The notes beneath the pieces were generated by a model. That model saw nothing but the letters and a program-made list of their open reading frames with translations. It made no database searches and was not told the origin of the DNA. Below are positions 15,347 through 23,720 of a stretch of 64,000 bases of DNA, piece by piece. A program made the position numbers and the translations under genes. Source of the stretch: Limnoglobus roseus (GTDB lineage Bacteria; Planctomycetota; Planctomycetia; Gemmatales; Gemmataceae). The stretch spans positions 5,270,001-5,334,000 of the forward strand of contig NZ_CP042425.1 in the NCBI RefSeq assembly GCF_008254045.1. The letters run 5' to 3'. The first letter of the stretch is position 1, and every line of letters begins with the position of its first letter.

Positions 15347-15802
15347 ATGACCCCGGACCAACTCATCCGCCGCGCCGCCGAGTGCGTGGAGCAGATCCTC
15401 GCGTTCGTCGCGGTCAACGGGTTCCACCCGACGTTCGTCGCGCAACTCGCCTTCCACCTGAACCCCGACGACGGATTCGGCGTGCCGTTCATGGTCACGC
15501 CGGCGACCCCGGCGGCCGCGGGCGATACGCCGGTCGCGAGAAGCGTGTCGGCGGCGGCGTTCCTCGGCGCGACGGCTGGGCGGATCCAGGAACTGTGCTG
15601 CGTGGCCGCGTGCCGGCCGACCCTCCTCCTGAAACTCAACGGGCTGAACGACGGCCTCAACCTTGAATACCTCGCGCCAGCCGAAGTCGCGGCGGTCGAA
15701 CTGGCGATCGGGTTCGCGGGCGAAGACGGCCAGAGCGGTTCTCAGGTGAACCGGTGGCACTGGCAGACCGGGGAAGCGTTCACTCAACCGGCCGTGTGCT
15801 GA
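15347..15802 (+). CDS. hypothetical protein, 151 aa
   Basis: Starts MTPDQLIRRAAECVEQILAF, then HPTFVAQLAFHLNPDDGFGV, an Ala/Thr-rich stretch, AACRPTLLLKLNGLNDGLNL and a final RWHWQTGEAFTQPAVC. No signal peptide. It sits between REP-like palindromes on both sides and downstream of the large Gly-rich gene; the two may belong to the same phage-like unit. Function unknown. Confidence 0.65.
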   Translation: MTPDQLIRRAAECVEQILAFVAVNGFHPTFVAQLAFHLNPDDGFGVPFMVTPATPAAAGDTPVARSVSAAAFLGATAGRIQELCCVAACRPTLLLKLNGLNDGLNLEYLAPAEVAAVELAIGFAGEDGQSGSQVNRWHWQTGEAFTQPAVC

Positions 15803-15813
15803 GACTGCACTCC

Positions 15814-15833
15814 CACCGCAATCGCTTGCGGTG
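15814..15833. repeat. REP-like palindrome, copy 2
   Basis: CACCGCAATCGCTTGCGGTG: perfect 8 bp arms and a TCGC loop, 12 bases after the stop at 15802. Confidence 0.7.
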
Positions 15834-15865
15834 TCGCCCGGCACGGGGCGAGATCACCCTCCGCC

Positions 15866-15885
15866 CACCGCAAACGCTTGCGGTG
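15866..15885. repeat. REP-like palindrome, copy 3
   Basis: CACCGCAAACGCTTGCGGTG, extended to a 9 bp stem by flanking C and G; 32 bases after copy 2 and 31 bases before the start of the next gene. Confidence 0.7.
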
Positions 15886-15916
15886 GCCCCCAGAATCTTT
15901 CAACAGGACGTGACGT

Positions 15917-16243
15917 ATGAGCGCAACCCCGACCTTGCCCGCCGCGAGCGCGGAACCGCTGGCCCCACTGCCGATTGTGACCCCGGCCGACGGCCCGCGG
16001 CTGTAGACGCTCGCCGAGGCGGGGGCGCGGCTGGGCGGGCTGACCGGAGCCGCGGTCCAGAACTACATCGCCGCCGGCCGCCTCCGGGCCGTCCGCCTGA
16101 ACGAGTCGACCAAGCCGCGGTTCGTCCGCGTGACGGCCGCCGACCTGCAGGTGTTCATCGAGTCGCTGCAGGAGTACGCGGGCCAGCCGTGCCGCGTGCG
16201 GGAGCAATGGGAGCGGCGATCGGGTAATGTCGTGCAGAGTTGA
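15917..16243 (+). pseudogene. excisionase-like HTH gene with an amber stop
   Basis: ATG 15917 gives MSATPTLPAASAEPLAPLPI and then TAG at 16004. The same frame continues with TLAEAGARLGGLTGAAVQNY, a GRLRAVRLNESTKPRFVRVT wing and LQVFIESLQEYAG up to the stop at 16241. This is a MerR/excisionase-type DNA-binding domain. A CAG-to-TAG change would explain the break. Restart inside the gene is possible but no ribosome-binding site is evident. Confidence 0.6.
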
Positions 16244-16362
16244 CGACGGAGGCGACTTGGGCGACCCCAGCGATGGCTACGCTGCGACGGTCGACGGCAT
16301 GAGAAACATTCCGCGTATTGGCGGGCTACGTATCGATCAACAAGGAAAGTAGGCAGGGACTA

Positions 16363-17130
16363 CTAAGACTTCTGGCAAGCAGCCTTTTCGGATGCTCTGG
16401 CTGACGTCATGTTGATGAACAGATGGTGGATGGAAATCTCATCTGAACGACTGGAACCATGTCGTCCGTGTATCGACGTAGCCGAAACCACGCCGCTCAA
16501 CTCGTCACGCGAGAATTCTTGTAGTACTTCTGACGCGGCCCATGTGGCACCGTCGTGGCACTTGATGCCGACTAAGGCCGTTATCCAAGCATTAATCTTG
16601 TCTCGCCAGTATTGCTCCGAGTGGGCTTCGACGTATCCCACCATCGCGGCGGAATCAACGCCCCCACCGTGCAATCCGAGCTTGAATCGTTGAATTCCTC
16701 CCGTGACTTTAGCGTCTTTCTCGTTCGGCCCACTAACATACTCCCGCTCACGATCATTGGAGGGAGCGGGTAGCCTCTTGGCCTCGATCACCATGAACGG
16801 CTCATACAGGGAGTACGGGTGAGCCTCGATCCAGGTTACTTCGCTGGTGCCATGAACGCCGATGTCTACCGAGTGACCGCTCGCCTGTGTCGCTTCATGT
16901 TTGAAACGCACCATGGGGTGTAGACTGCGCGATTTTACGTCAAGGTAGTCGCTTAGCGAAGAGTTCGACGTTTTTTCGTTCGGGGCCTGCGGCCGTTGAG
17001 GATCGTCCCGCCACGCCGGCAACTGCGACCGTATAAATTCGAGAGTTCGCGGGATAAGGCCGTCTCCACTCTCGGGCCGCACCTTCAGTCGCCCGACCGC
17101 ACCGGTCCGTGCTGATCGCCGCTTCACCAT
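16363..17130 (-). CDS. PD-(D/E)XK-like nuclease of a restriction-modification locus
   Basis: 255 residues from ATG 17130 (MVKRRSARTGAVGRLK). The centre has DIGVHGTSEVTWIEAHPYSL followed by EPFMVIEAKRLPAPSNDRER: an acidic residue on one strand and E-x-K on the next, the signature of PD-(D/E)XK nucleases. Then comes a helical part, IQRFKLGLHGGGVDSAAMVG. The start is 2 bases after the stop of the split adenine methylase, so methylase and nuclease formed one operon. I infer a restriction subunit; the family was not identified. Confidence 0.6.
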   Translation of the reverse strand: MVKRRSARTGAVGRLKVRPESGDGLIPRTLEFIRSQLPAWRDDPQRPQAPNEKTSNSSLSDYLDVKSRSLHPMVRFKHEATQASGHSVDIGVHGTSEVTWIEAHPYSLYEPFMVIEAKRLPAPSNDREREYVSGPNEKDAKVTGGIQRFKLGLHGGGVDSAAMVGYVEAHSEQYWRDKINAWITALVGIKCHDGATWAASEVLQEFSRDELSGVVSATSIHGRHGSSRSDEISIHHLFINMTSARASEKAACQKS

Positions 17131-17132
17131 GA

Positions 17133-17834
17133 TCACCACCCTTGGTCACGGAGTTCGATAAGCGTGTCGTCCGCATCGCGTATCGCCGTGGACGGCAACC
17201 AGTACCGGAGGCGGTCAGGCTTGACGACCAAGATGATGTTTTCTTCGTAGTAGCGAACGACGCGGACGCTCCGCAAGACATCGCGGCTAGTGTCGTACAC
17301 CAATTTGTGCAATGCCTCCTGGCAATCTACCCCCAACCAACTTACGTCCGGCCGCACGCCGTAGTAGAACGGTTGCGCAACAAGCCCGTTCAGGAAGACC
17401 GGGTCGTGAGCATGGAGGCCACGATACAGAGAGCCGAGCAGCCGGACGAAGAGTTCCGAGTAGGCCGCGAGATTTGCCGCGTTTGCAGTGGTTGTTAGCA
17501 GCTCCGAGTCTTGGCCCAGCCTGACGTAATCGACCATGTGATCCATGACATCATTGATGATCGTTTGCTCCCAAAACGCCAGATCAAGTTTGTCTGCCGC
17601 GTCCGGGTAGGGCAAGTTTTCGATGTCTTGTTTTAAGATGGCCGTCGCCTTGCCGATCAGCGCCTGCGACCCGTTGATGGCACAACAGAATTGGTAATAT
17701 TTTTTATTGGACGTGATCAGCTGATAAACGCGCGTCAGTTCGTCCCGCTGCGAAAGGGGCGCGTGTATGCCGACAATTTTATGCTTGTACGCCAAGAACC
17801 CTTGATCCCAATACGCGATTGGGAGTGAAGAATG
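17133..17834 (-). pseudogene. C-terminal part of split N6-adenine DNA methylase
   Basis: In frame from the element boundary: LPIAYWDQGFLAYKHKIVGI, HAPLSQRDELTRVYQLIT, QALIGKATAILKQDIENLPY and the final IELRDQGW. The block 'IVGIHAP...LPYPD' is typical of the target-recognition end of Eco57I-type N-6 methylases. When the 2.3 kb element 17835-20158 and one copy of its 8 bp duplication are removed, the frame joins exactly to the 5' part (LLLFKEHSS + LPIAYWDQ). Confidence 0.8.
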
Positions 17835-17901
17835 GTACTTGTTTAGCGCGTTGAACTCTGTCGCAGCTCGATCACCGGACCATTAATCCGATAGTCGCCG
17901 A

Positions 17902-18618
17902 TCACTCTTTGTTGAGCACTGCGTCCGTCACCCAGCACCCCCTGACGTGCGGCCCCGGCCCGCGGCAGTGGTTCAGGATGTCCTCGTTGTCGCACCCGGC
18001 GTCTTGAAGGGCGTCGGCCAGAATCGGCATCGCCGCGAAGTCACGTGACTCGTACATCCCCTGCGCGATAGCGACCGCGGTGTCGGTGAGCCACGCCGCG
18101 GCGAACGCCACCGGGCGGAACGGGTTCCCGAAGATGTCTCGCACAATATCTGCTTGCGCGTTGCGCTCGTGTTCCCAATGCGCTCGCCATTCGTCCGAAT
18201 GGCGTTCCGGCCCGCTTCGATCGTTGCCCGGGTCGATCCGCATGAGATTCACGACCGAGGTGCGAAGTACTTGGTACGACCCGGTGTGGATGTAAGGGCG
18301 CTCGAGTTGCGCGACGAACAGGCACTCCAGAAGCGAGACGCTGATTCGGCGCTGAGAGCTGTCTCGGGGGAAAGGCGCGGCTACCGAGTCGATGCGATCG
18401 TGCATGGCCTCATTCGAGTTGTCGATTGTTGTAAGCCCATCGGCCCCGCGCTCGCACTCGGCGAGATGTAATACGACCGAAGCGTGTGGGACGTACTGTT
18501 CGATCCGCCTCCCATAACCGCAAACGGCAAGAAGGCACCGCCGTCCCGAAACCGGTTGGGGCAGGCTCCTCAACATCGCCGAGGCGTCGCCGGAGGTCCG
18601 CCATTCCGCTTCGGTCAT
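17902..18618 (-). CDS. MTEAEW-family protein carried as transposon passenger
   Basis: 238 residues: MTEAEWRTSGDASAMLRSLP, a divergent middle (RRCLLAVCGYGRRIEQYVPH), then the conserved end DIVRDIFGNPFRPVAF...YESRDFAAMPILADALQDAG...HVRGCWVTDAVLNKE. It lacks the CACC cluster of its paralogues at 6510 and 33576. It lies wholly within the IS66-like element, downstream of the transposase, so this Gemmataceae family can travel on a transposon. Function unknown. Confidence 0.8.
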   Translation of the reverse strand: MTEAEWRTSGDASAMLRSLPQPVSGRRCLLAVCGYGRRIEQYVPHASVVLHLAECERGADGLTTIDNSNEAMHDRIDSVAAPFPRDSSQRRISVSLLECLFVAQLERPYIHTGSYQVLRTSVVNLMRIDPGNDRSGPERHSDEWRAHWEHERNAQADIVRDIFGNPFRPVAFAAAWLTDTAVAIAQGMYESRDFAAMPILADALQDAGCDNEDILNHCRGPGPHVRGCWVTDAVLNKE

Positions 18619-18717
18619 CGGTTGTCCCCGTCGGCATTTTCTCCGAGCTTATCCCCTAGCTTTCATCACCCTCTCTCCCGTAGTCGCGCGCTGATCTTCC
18701 CCTGTACCGGTAGTCAT

Positions 18718-20094
18718 TCATCGCGCGAGCAGGAGAGGACGTGGCAGGAGCCGATTGCCGAACCAGCCCAGCGTCTGACTGACGTGATCCACCACCGAAC
18801 GGGCTCGGCGGCGACACGTCTCGAACACGGACATCAGCACCCCCTGCGCTCGCGCGCCCGAGTCCGTCCGGTTGCCGCCCCACACCTTCCGATTCACCAC
18901 CGCCGGGCGGATGGCCTGCTCGGCCTGCCAGTTGGTGGGCTCGATCCGCGGGTCGAACACGAACGCGAACCACTGCTCGAAGTGGTTCCGCAAGTGCTTC
19001 GCCAAGGTCGCGTACTCGGGCACGGCCCGCGGTCGGCTCACCAACTCCAGCAGGCGGTCGTCGAACGATACCCGATGCGCGTCGCGTTGGTCGTCGGACC
19101 ACGCGCCCGGCACGTACTCGTTGCGCCAGTGGATCGCCTCGGTGAACAGTCCGATCACCTGCCGCGGGAACCGCACGGCTCCGCGGGTGGCACCCGCCAG
19201 CAGCTCCCGGGCGCGGCGGAGTACGTGGGCCACGCACTGCTGGTGGATCGCGTCCTCGAACCGCTCGTAGGAGGCGAACCCGTCGTGGCTCAGGACGCCC
19301 GACCAGTTCCGCCCGATCACCCGCTCCAAGGGGTCGGCACTGCGCTTTGAGTCGATGGCGTAGGCGGTGGCCCGGTCACCGACCCAAGCGTGAAGCCAGG
19401 CCGGTTGCCCTCCGATCCGCCACCCCGTCTCGTCGGCCGCGATCTGCTCGGACGACCGCACCTCGTCGAGGATGAGCCGGTAGTCGGGCTCCAGCCGGGT
19501 CGCGGCCCGCAGGCCGATCTGGGCGATGGCTCCGCGAGTCAGCGTGATGCCGAACAGGGTCTGGAAGATCGACGCGACCTTGCCGTGCGACAATCCCATC
19601 TGGGTGTGCAGGAGCGTGGCAGCGGCCTGCGCGTCGGGGCCGATCTGGCTGGCCGCAGCGCCCAGCGCGTCGGAGGTCTGGAGCGGGTGCCGGCCCTGGG
19701 TACGCTTGCCGCACGACTCGCAGTGCCCGATATGGACGCTGAACTTGCGGACCAGTGGGGCGCGCGGGATGTCGGTCTGGAACTGGTCGGCAGTGCCCGT
19801 CTCGACGATGCGGCCCCGGCAGTGCGGGCACGCATCGGGGAGGTTGGCGTCGTGGCGCTCGGCAATCGGTTCGGTTGGCGAGGGGCGGTGGCGATGAGTG
19901 CCGTGGGCGTCGCCCGACTTGCGGCCCGGCGTCTTCGGGTCGGGCTTGGGCGGCCCCTTGCGGAACGGGGCGGCTTGGCGCTTACCGGCGCGTGTTGCCT
20001 CCTCCAGCTTCCGGGTCAGTTCGGCGACCTGGGCCGTGAGTTCGGCGACCTGCTTGGAGAGTTCCCGGCAACCGGGACACACCGGCTCGTCCAT
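18718..20094 (-). CDS. IS66-family transposase
   Basis: 458 residues from ATG 20094 (MDEPVCPGCRELSKQVAEL). An N-terminal leucine-zipper-like coil is followed by a basic region, then a zinc finger (CPHCRGRI...CESCGKRTQGRHP). The DDE core has IAADETGWRIGGQPAWLHAW (first D), GVLSHDGFASYERF (second D) and TNWQAEQAIRPAVVNRKVWG (E). The length and order match IS66-type transposases. It appears intact. Confidence 0.9.
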   Translation of the reverse strand: MDEPVCPGCRELSKQVAELTAQVAELTRKLEEATRAGKRQAAPFRKGPPKPDPKTPGRKSGDAHGTHRHRPSPTEPIAERHDANLPDACPHCRGRIVETGTADQFQTDIPRAPLVRKFSVHIGHCESCGKRTQGRHPLQTSDALGAAASQIGPDAQAAATLLHTQMGLSHGKVASIFQTLFGITLTRGAIAQIGLRAATRLEPDYRLILDEVRSSEQIAADETGWRIGGQPAWLHAWVGDRATAYAIDSKRSADPLERVIGRNWSGVLSHDGFASYERFEDAIHQQCVAHVLRRARELLAGATRGAVRFPRQVIGLFTEAIHWRNEYVPGAWSDDQRDAHRVSFDDRLLELVSRPRAVPEYATLAKHLRNHFEQWFAFVFDPRIEPTNWQAEQAIRPAVVNRKVWGGNRTDSGARAQGVLMSVFETCRRRARSVVDHVSQTLGWFGNRLLPRPLLLAR

Positions 20095-20158
20095 GCGCGT
20101 ATCGTAGTCGCAGGGGTGGGAAACCACCACTCACCGCCCGAGGGCGCTAATCAAGTAC

Positions 20159-22361
20159 GAAGAATGTTCTTTGAACAGGAGAAGTGGCGGCGAGTACCGT
20201 TCCTCTGTTCGTGGCCGGACAAAGTGAGTCTCCTCGACGATCCCGAGTCGCGAATCGTCGATACCTTCTTCGCCGAACGCTTCCGTTGGCAGAAACGTCT
20301 GACCGGTCAAGAATGGCGCATGGTGGTCGCGAGTCCCAACAATGAACCCTTCTCCCGATTCCCACTGCATGCGTTCCACGTACTGGCCGAGCGTAGGAAG
20401 GCTGCGGATTCTCTCCGCCACAGCATTTAGCCTGCCGCCTCCCAGAAGTCCTTCCCTCCACACATACGGATTCGTTTCCACGACCTCCGTGGGATTGGAT
20501 GGTTGTCGTAATGATCGATCTCGAAGGCAATCATCTCAGCGGCGGAGTAGGTTCGGCGAAACGTCAGATGGTGAATCACAGCTTGAATATCTTGTTCACC
20601 GCTGGCGTACCAAGCAATCGTTTTCGGATCGGCCCCCTCGTACATGCCCCGGATCGATACGAAATCAAGGACGGATCGCAGCGGTCTGAGTCGCATTAGG
20701 TGTCGACGAAACTCAACCGGGTTGTTGTTGTAGATCAACCCAGCCGGTTGAATGAGGCATAACGAGCCCCCGGTCGCGAGGCTTTGAAGCCCCTTCTCCA
20801 GAAAAAGGTAAGCCGTTTGCTTGTCGGGAAGCGAAGGAAGATTCCGTTCTCGTGCGGCGTCGCTCGCGACAGCCGCTTCGCTTAACTCAGAATCGAACGG
20901 CGGGTTTCCGACAACCACATCAAATGCGGATGGCCAAGACCGTGCGCCGTCGCCAGCGAAAGTATTGGGGTCGAAGAAATCACCCTCGCGAAGATTGCGG
21001 CCCCGCAACTTGTCAAATTTTAGGGCCTGCCAGATTACAGGCGGTTCCAGTGCGTCGCACACCGCAAGCGCCAGACTAAACGCCGTCAGATCTACGGCCG
21101 TGGTCTCCAATTCAACCCCGAAGATCGAATGGCTGAGGATGCCCTTCAGGTCGTTCACCTCTGGCCGCCGCCAGTCGTTTTGGCCTCGCCAGTGTACGAC
21201 CAACCGTTTGAAAGCACCAACGAGAAACACGCCCGAACCACACGCCGGGTCAAGAACCTTTTCGATTCCCGTCATCTGCTCGTACGGCATGACGCGGTCG
21301 AGTAGTAAGGATGCGAGTTGTGGCGGCGTGTAGACCGCTCCACGACTCGTCACGAATCGTTGGTAAAGCCTGCTGATGACCTCGACAGGTATGTGTTCAA
21401 ACGAATACAGCTCCCAGAAGTGGAGTTGTCCCCCAAGTTCGTTTCCCGCAACGAGGCGTGCGAACCGTCTGAATTCCGTTTCCGTCAATTGTTCGGCGTC
21501 CGCTCCGAGAGAAAAGACGTCGCCGTTAAACTTTCGCTCGAAATAAGCCAGAAGCCTATGAACTTCCTCGGCAGTTCCATCGCGGAGAATGTCGCGAATC
21601 GAGCGAGCGCCAGCGTGGAATCGGCCGAAGAGTTCCACTGGGAAGACGCCCCGGTCCTCCAAGTACTTAATCAAAATGACCAGCATTAGCAGCCGTCGGC
21701 GGACTGGTTTGGCACTCCCGTCTATCGCTCTGTCTGCTTCGACTACGGCTCGGATGAGGCTGCGGTGGGCGGCAAAATCATGGCGTGCGAGTGTGCGGTT
21801 GGCCGGATCGTCCCAAAACGTACCCTCGGACAATCGATAACCAGAGAATCTCCTTCGATTCTGCTCGAATTTCTGCGATATGCGAGCTGCTAGCTTGATT
21901 GCCGATACGGCCGCGTCATTATTGGTTCCAGTCGGCGACGGGGCAGATATTTGTTCGGCAGGTCGGTAGGCTGCTCGTCCCGTACCACCGGTCGTGTCCC
22001 AAAAATCCGGTTCTCTCGCGCAGCTAAGGATGTCAATTCGCGTAGGCCAATTCACGTAAACGAGTGGGGCGATCCCGTGCAACCAGAGTTTGTGATGAAT
22101 TTCGGCAATCGCCGCCTCATCCAATCCGTGCCGGGTGTTGTCAATTACGTAAGCGGCAACGTGTGACGAGAGCAAGGTTGCATCGTCGGCGGCTTCATAC
22201 CGTCGAAAAAACACGTAATCTACGTACAGGAAGGCCGACGCCTCATGCAAAACGGCGCGCTCGTGCAACCCGATCGAATCCTCTGGTTGATGAACAGAGA
22301 CCAGCCCGTCGATCAGCTTGTCGTCATCGCCAACGAAATCGACGAGTCCCAGCAGCCGCAC
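20159..22361 (-). pseudogene. N-terminal part of split N6-adenine DNA methylase
   Basis: Begins at GTG 22361 (GAGGGGG upstream) with a long N-terminal region, then helical ARISQKFEQNRRRFSGYRLS. The methylase domain has VLDPACGSGVFLVGAFKRL (motif I), FGVELETTAVDLTAFSLA and the catalytic VVGNPPFDSE (NPPF, motif IV). Near 20485-20500 coding switches frame: HYDNHPIPRR, then VVETNPYVWREGLLGGGRLN in the other frame, continuing to PPLLLFKEHSS at the element boundary. So the gene is broken both by the IS66-like insertion and by a frameshift. Without them it would be about 970 residues, like Eco57I-type/BREX-like methylases. Confidence 0.8.
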
Positions 22362-22660
22362 CCCATCCCCCTCAGGAAAAGCAGATCAGGTTGGTTGAGA
22401 CCTTAGCCCCGCCCTCCGCTATTTTGCCGTGTATCGAGAAGAGAATTCATCGGAAAAGTAGCTACGAATCACCTTTTTTCCCAAAAACCATTCAAAGCGC
22501 CGGTACAAGTGGTACGGTCGTCGGCGGGTCGCCTCAGAACACCTCCCCAATCCGTACTGGCATTCACTCCAATCGCGTCATTCCCCGGTAGTACCTCGTC
22601 GCCGGCTCGCACGTCACGAATACGGCAGGCATGAGCGGCCAAGGGTGTCCGGCCCCGCCG
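22362..22660. other. intergenic stretch upstream of the methylase
   Basis: AT-richer than its surroundings, with runs such as CACCTTTTTTCCC. It probably holds the promoter of the methylase-nuclease operon (reverse strand). No gene or clear repeat seen. Confidence 0.3.
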
Positions 22661-22990
22661 TCACTTCCCCGCCGTCCGCCCGATGCTGATCCGCCACCCG
22701 CCGAAGTGCAGGGTGCCGAGTGCGCCGGCCATCTGGGACGGCGTGAAGACGCCCGGGGCGAAGTGGTAGACGACGTGCCGGCCCCGCCTCTCGTCGGCCA
22801 AGATGCCGGCCTGCCGTAGAAGTTTCATGTGGTGCGACACGGCCATGAACGGCAGGCGCAGCCGCTCGGCGAGTACACCCACCGTTACGGGACCGGCGGA
22901 CGCGATGCCGCCGACGATCCGGATGCGGGTCGGCTCGCCGAGGGCGCGTAACTGCTTGATGAGTGACGGCGTGATCTGGTCGTCGGTCAT
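22661..22990 (-). CDS. ArsR-family winged-helix regulator (copy 2 of 4)
   Basis: 109 residues: MTDDQITPSLIKQLRALGEP, TRIRIVGGIASAGPVTVGVL, LPFMAVSHHMKLLRQAGILA, then RRGRHVVYHFAPGVF and the shared tail LGTLHFGGWRISIGRTAGK. The upstream DNA (GGGCGAACGGAG, CAGAACCTTACC) matches the region upstream of copy 1, so promoter and gene were duplicated together. Repeat R1-D lies about 300 bases upstream in the same orientation. Metal-binding cysteines are absent. Confidence 0.8.
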   Translation of the reverse strand: MTDDQITPSLIKQLRALGEPTRIRIVGGIASAGPVTVGVLAERLRLPFMAVSHHMKLLRQAGILADERRGRHVVYHFAPGVFTPSQMAGALGTLHFGGWRISIGRTAGK

Positions 22991-23293
22991 GGGGTTCGGG
23001 AGCGGGGCGGGCGAACGGAGAGCGACCGCAGAACCTTACCGACCCACGGGACCGAGGGCAACCCGAACGTGCCAACGGCCGTCAGTGACCCCTTACCCTC
23101 CATCCGGCCGCAACTTCCTGCCTCCTGAGGAGGGGGAGGGGCGGGCCCCATGCCCGTGAGGCCCGCCCATCGCCTCGGGTATGCCCGGGTGCGACAAGGG
23201 CGGCGTATACCCAGATCACCGTCCCGCCTCTGTCAGGAGTTGCCCGCTTTCTTGAGGGAGCTGGCGTATTCAGAAGTACCACCTTCCGACGGT

Positions 23294-23388
23294 CCCGGCG
23301 ACGGGGTTCGGCCCCGTGCCGCAGTCGTGGCCAGCGGCGAGTGCCAACGGGTGACGTGCCCGCGAACCGCCGCAGCCCGCCCCTGACC
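23294..23388 (-). repeat. dispersed repeat R1, copy D (partial)
   Basis: CCCGGCGACGGGGTTCGGCC, GCAGTCGTGGCCAGCGGCGA and GTGCC match copy B; the stretch with GCGAACCGCCGCAGCCCGC is closer to copy E (TGGTTCGCGGGCAC on the other strand). The GGTTGGCCAC end is missing. The 330 bases up to the kinase start (23389-23720) show no gene. Confidence 0.65.
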
Positions 23389-23720
23389 TGACTCCCGGGG
23401 AGTCCGTGAGGGGTCTGTCGTCGTCGAGGATCGGCGCCGGTCCGTGCCCGCTGGAGCGTTACCACCGAACTGTCCTCCCCTCCGGACTCGCCATGCCTCC
23501 GCTCGGTTCGGGGAAGGCCCGCCTACTTGATCGGGCTCTTGTAAAGTGCTCGCGAGTGGGGTTCGGCAGAGTGCGTACTTTGGCTCTGGGCCTCCTTTCC
23601 CCTTAAAGTACCCTTCAAGCTGCCGTTTCGGGCCGACACGGCGGGGTCTCTGTCCGCGTTCTACATTTGAAGGGCTCTCGTCAGATTCGTCGGCGCCCGT
23701 GTAGGGAGTTACCGCAACCC

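Larger units (their letters stand above)
17835..20158 (-). mobile_element. IS66-like transposon with a passenger gene, 8 bp target duplication
   Basis: The ends are inverted repeats: GTACTTGTTTAGCGC at 17835-17849 and its near-complement GCGCTAATCAAGTAC at 20144-20158 (one mismatch in 15). GAAGAATG flanks both sides (17827-17834 and 20159-20166), an 8 bp duplication as expected for IS66-family elements. Inside are the transposase (18718-20094) and, downstream on the same strand, an MTEAEW-family gene (17902-18618). The element splits an adenine methylase gene. The TnpA/TnpB accessory genes of classical IS66 are absent. Confidence 0.88.
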
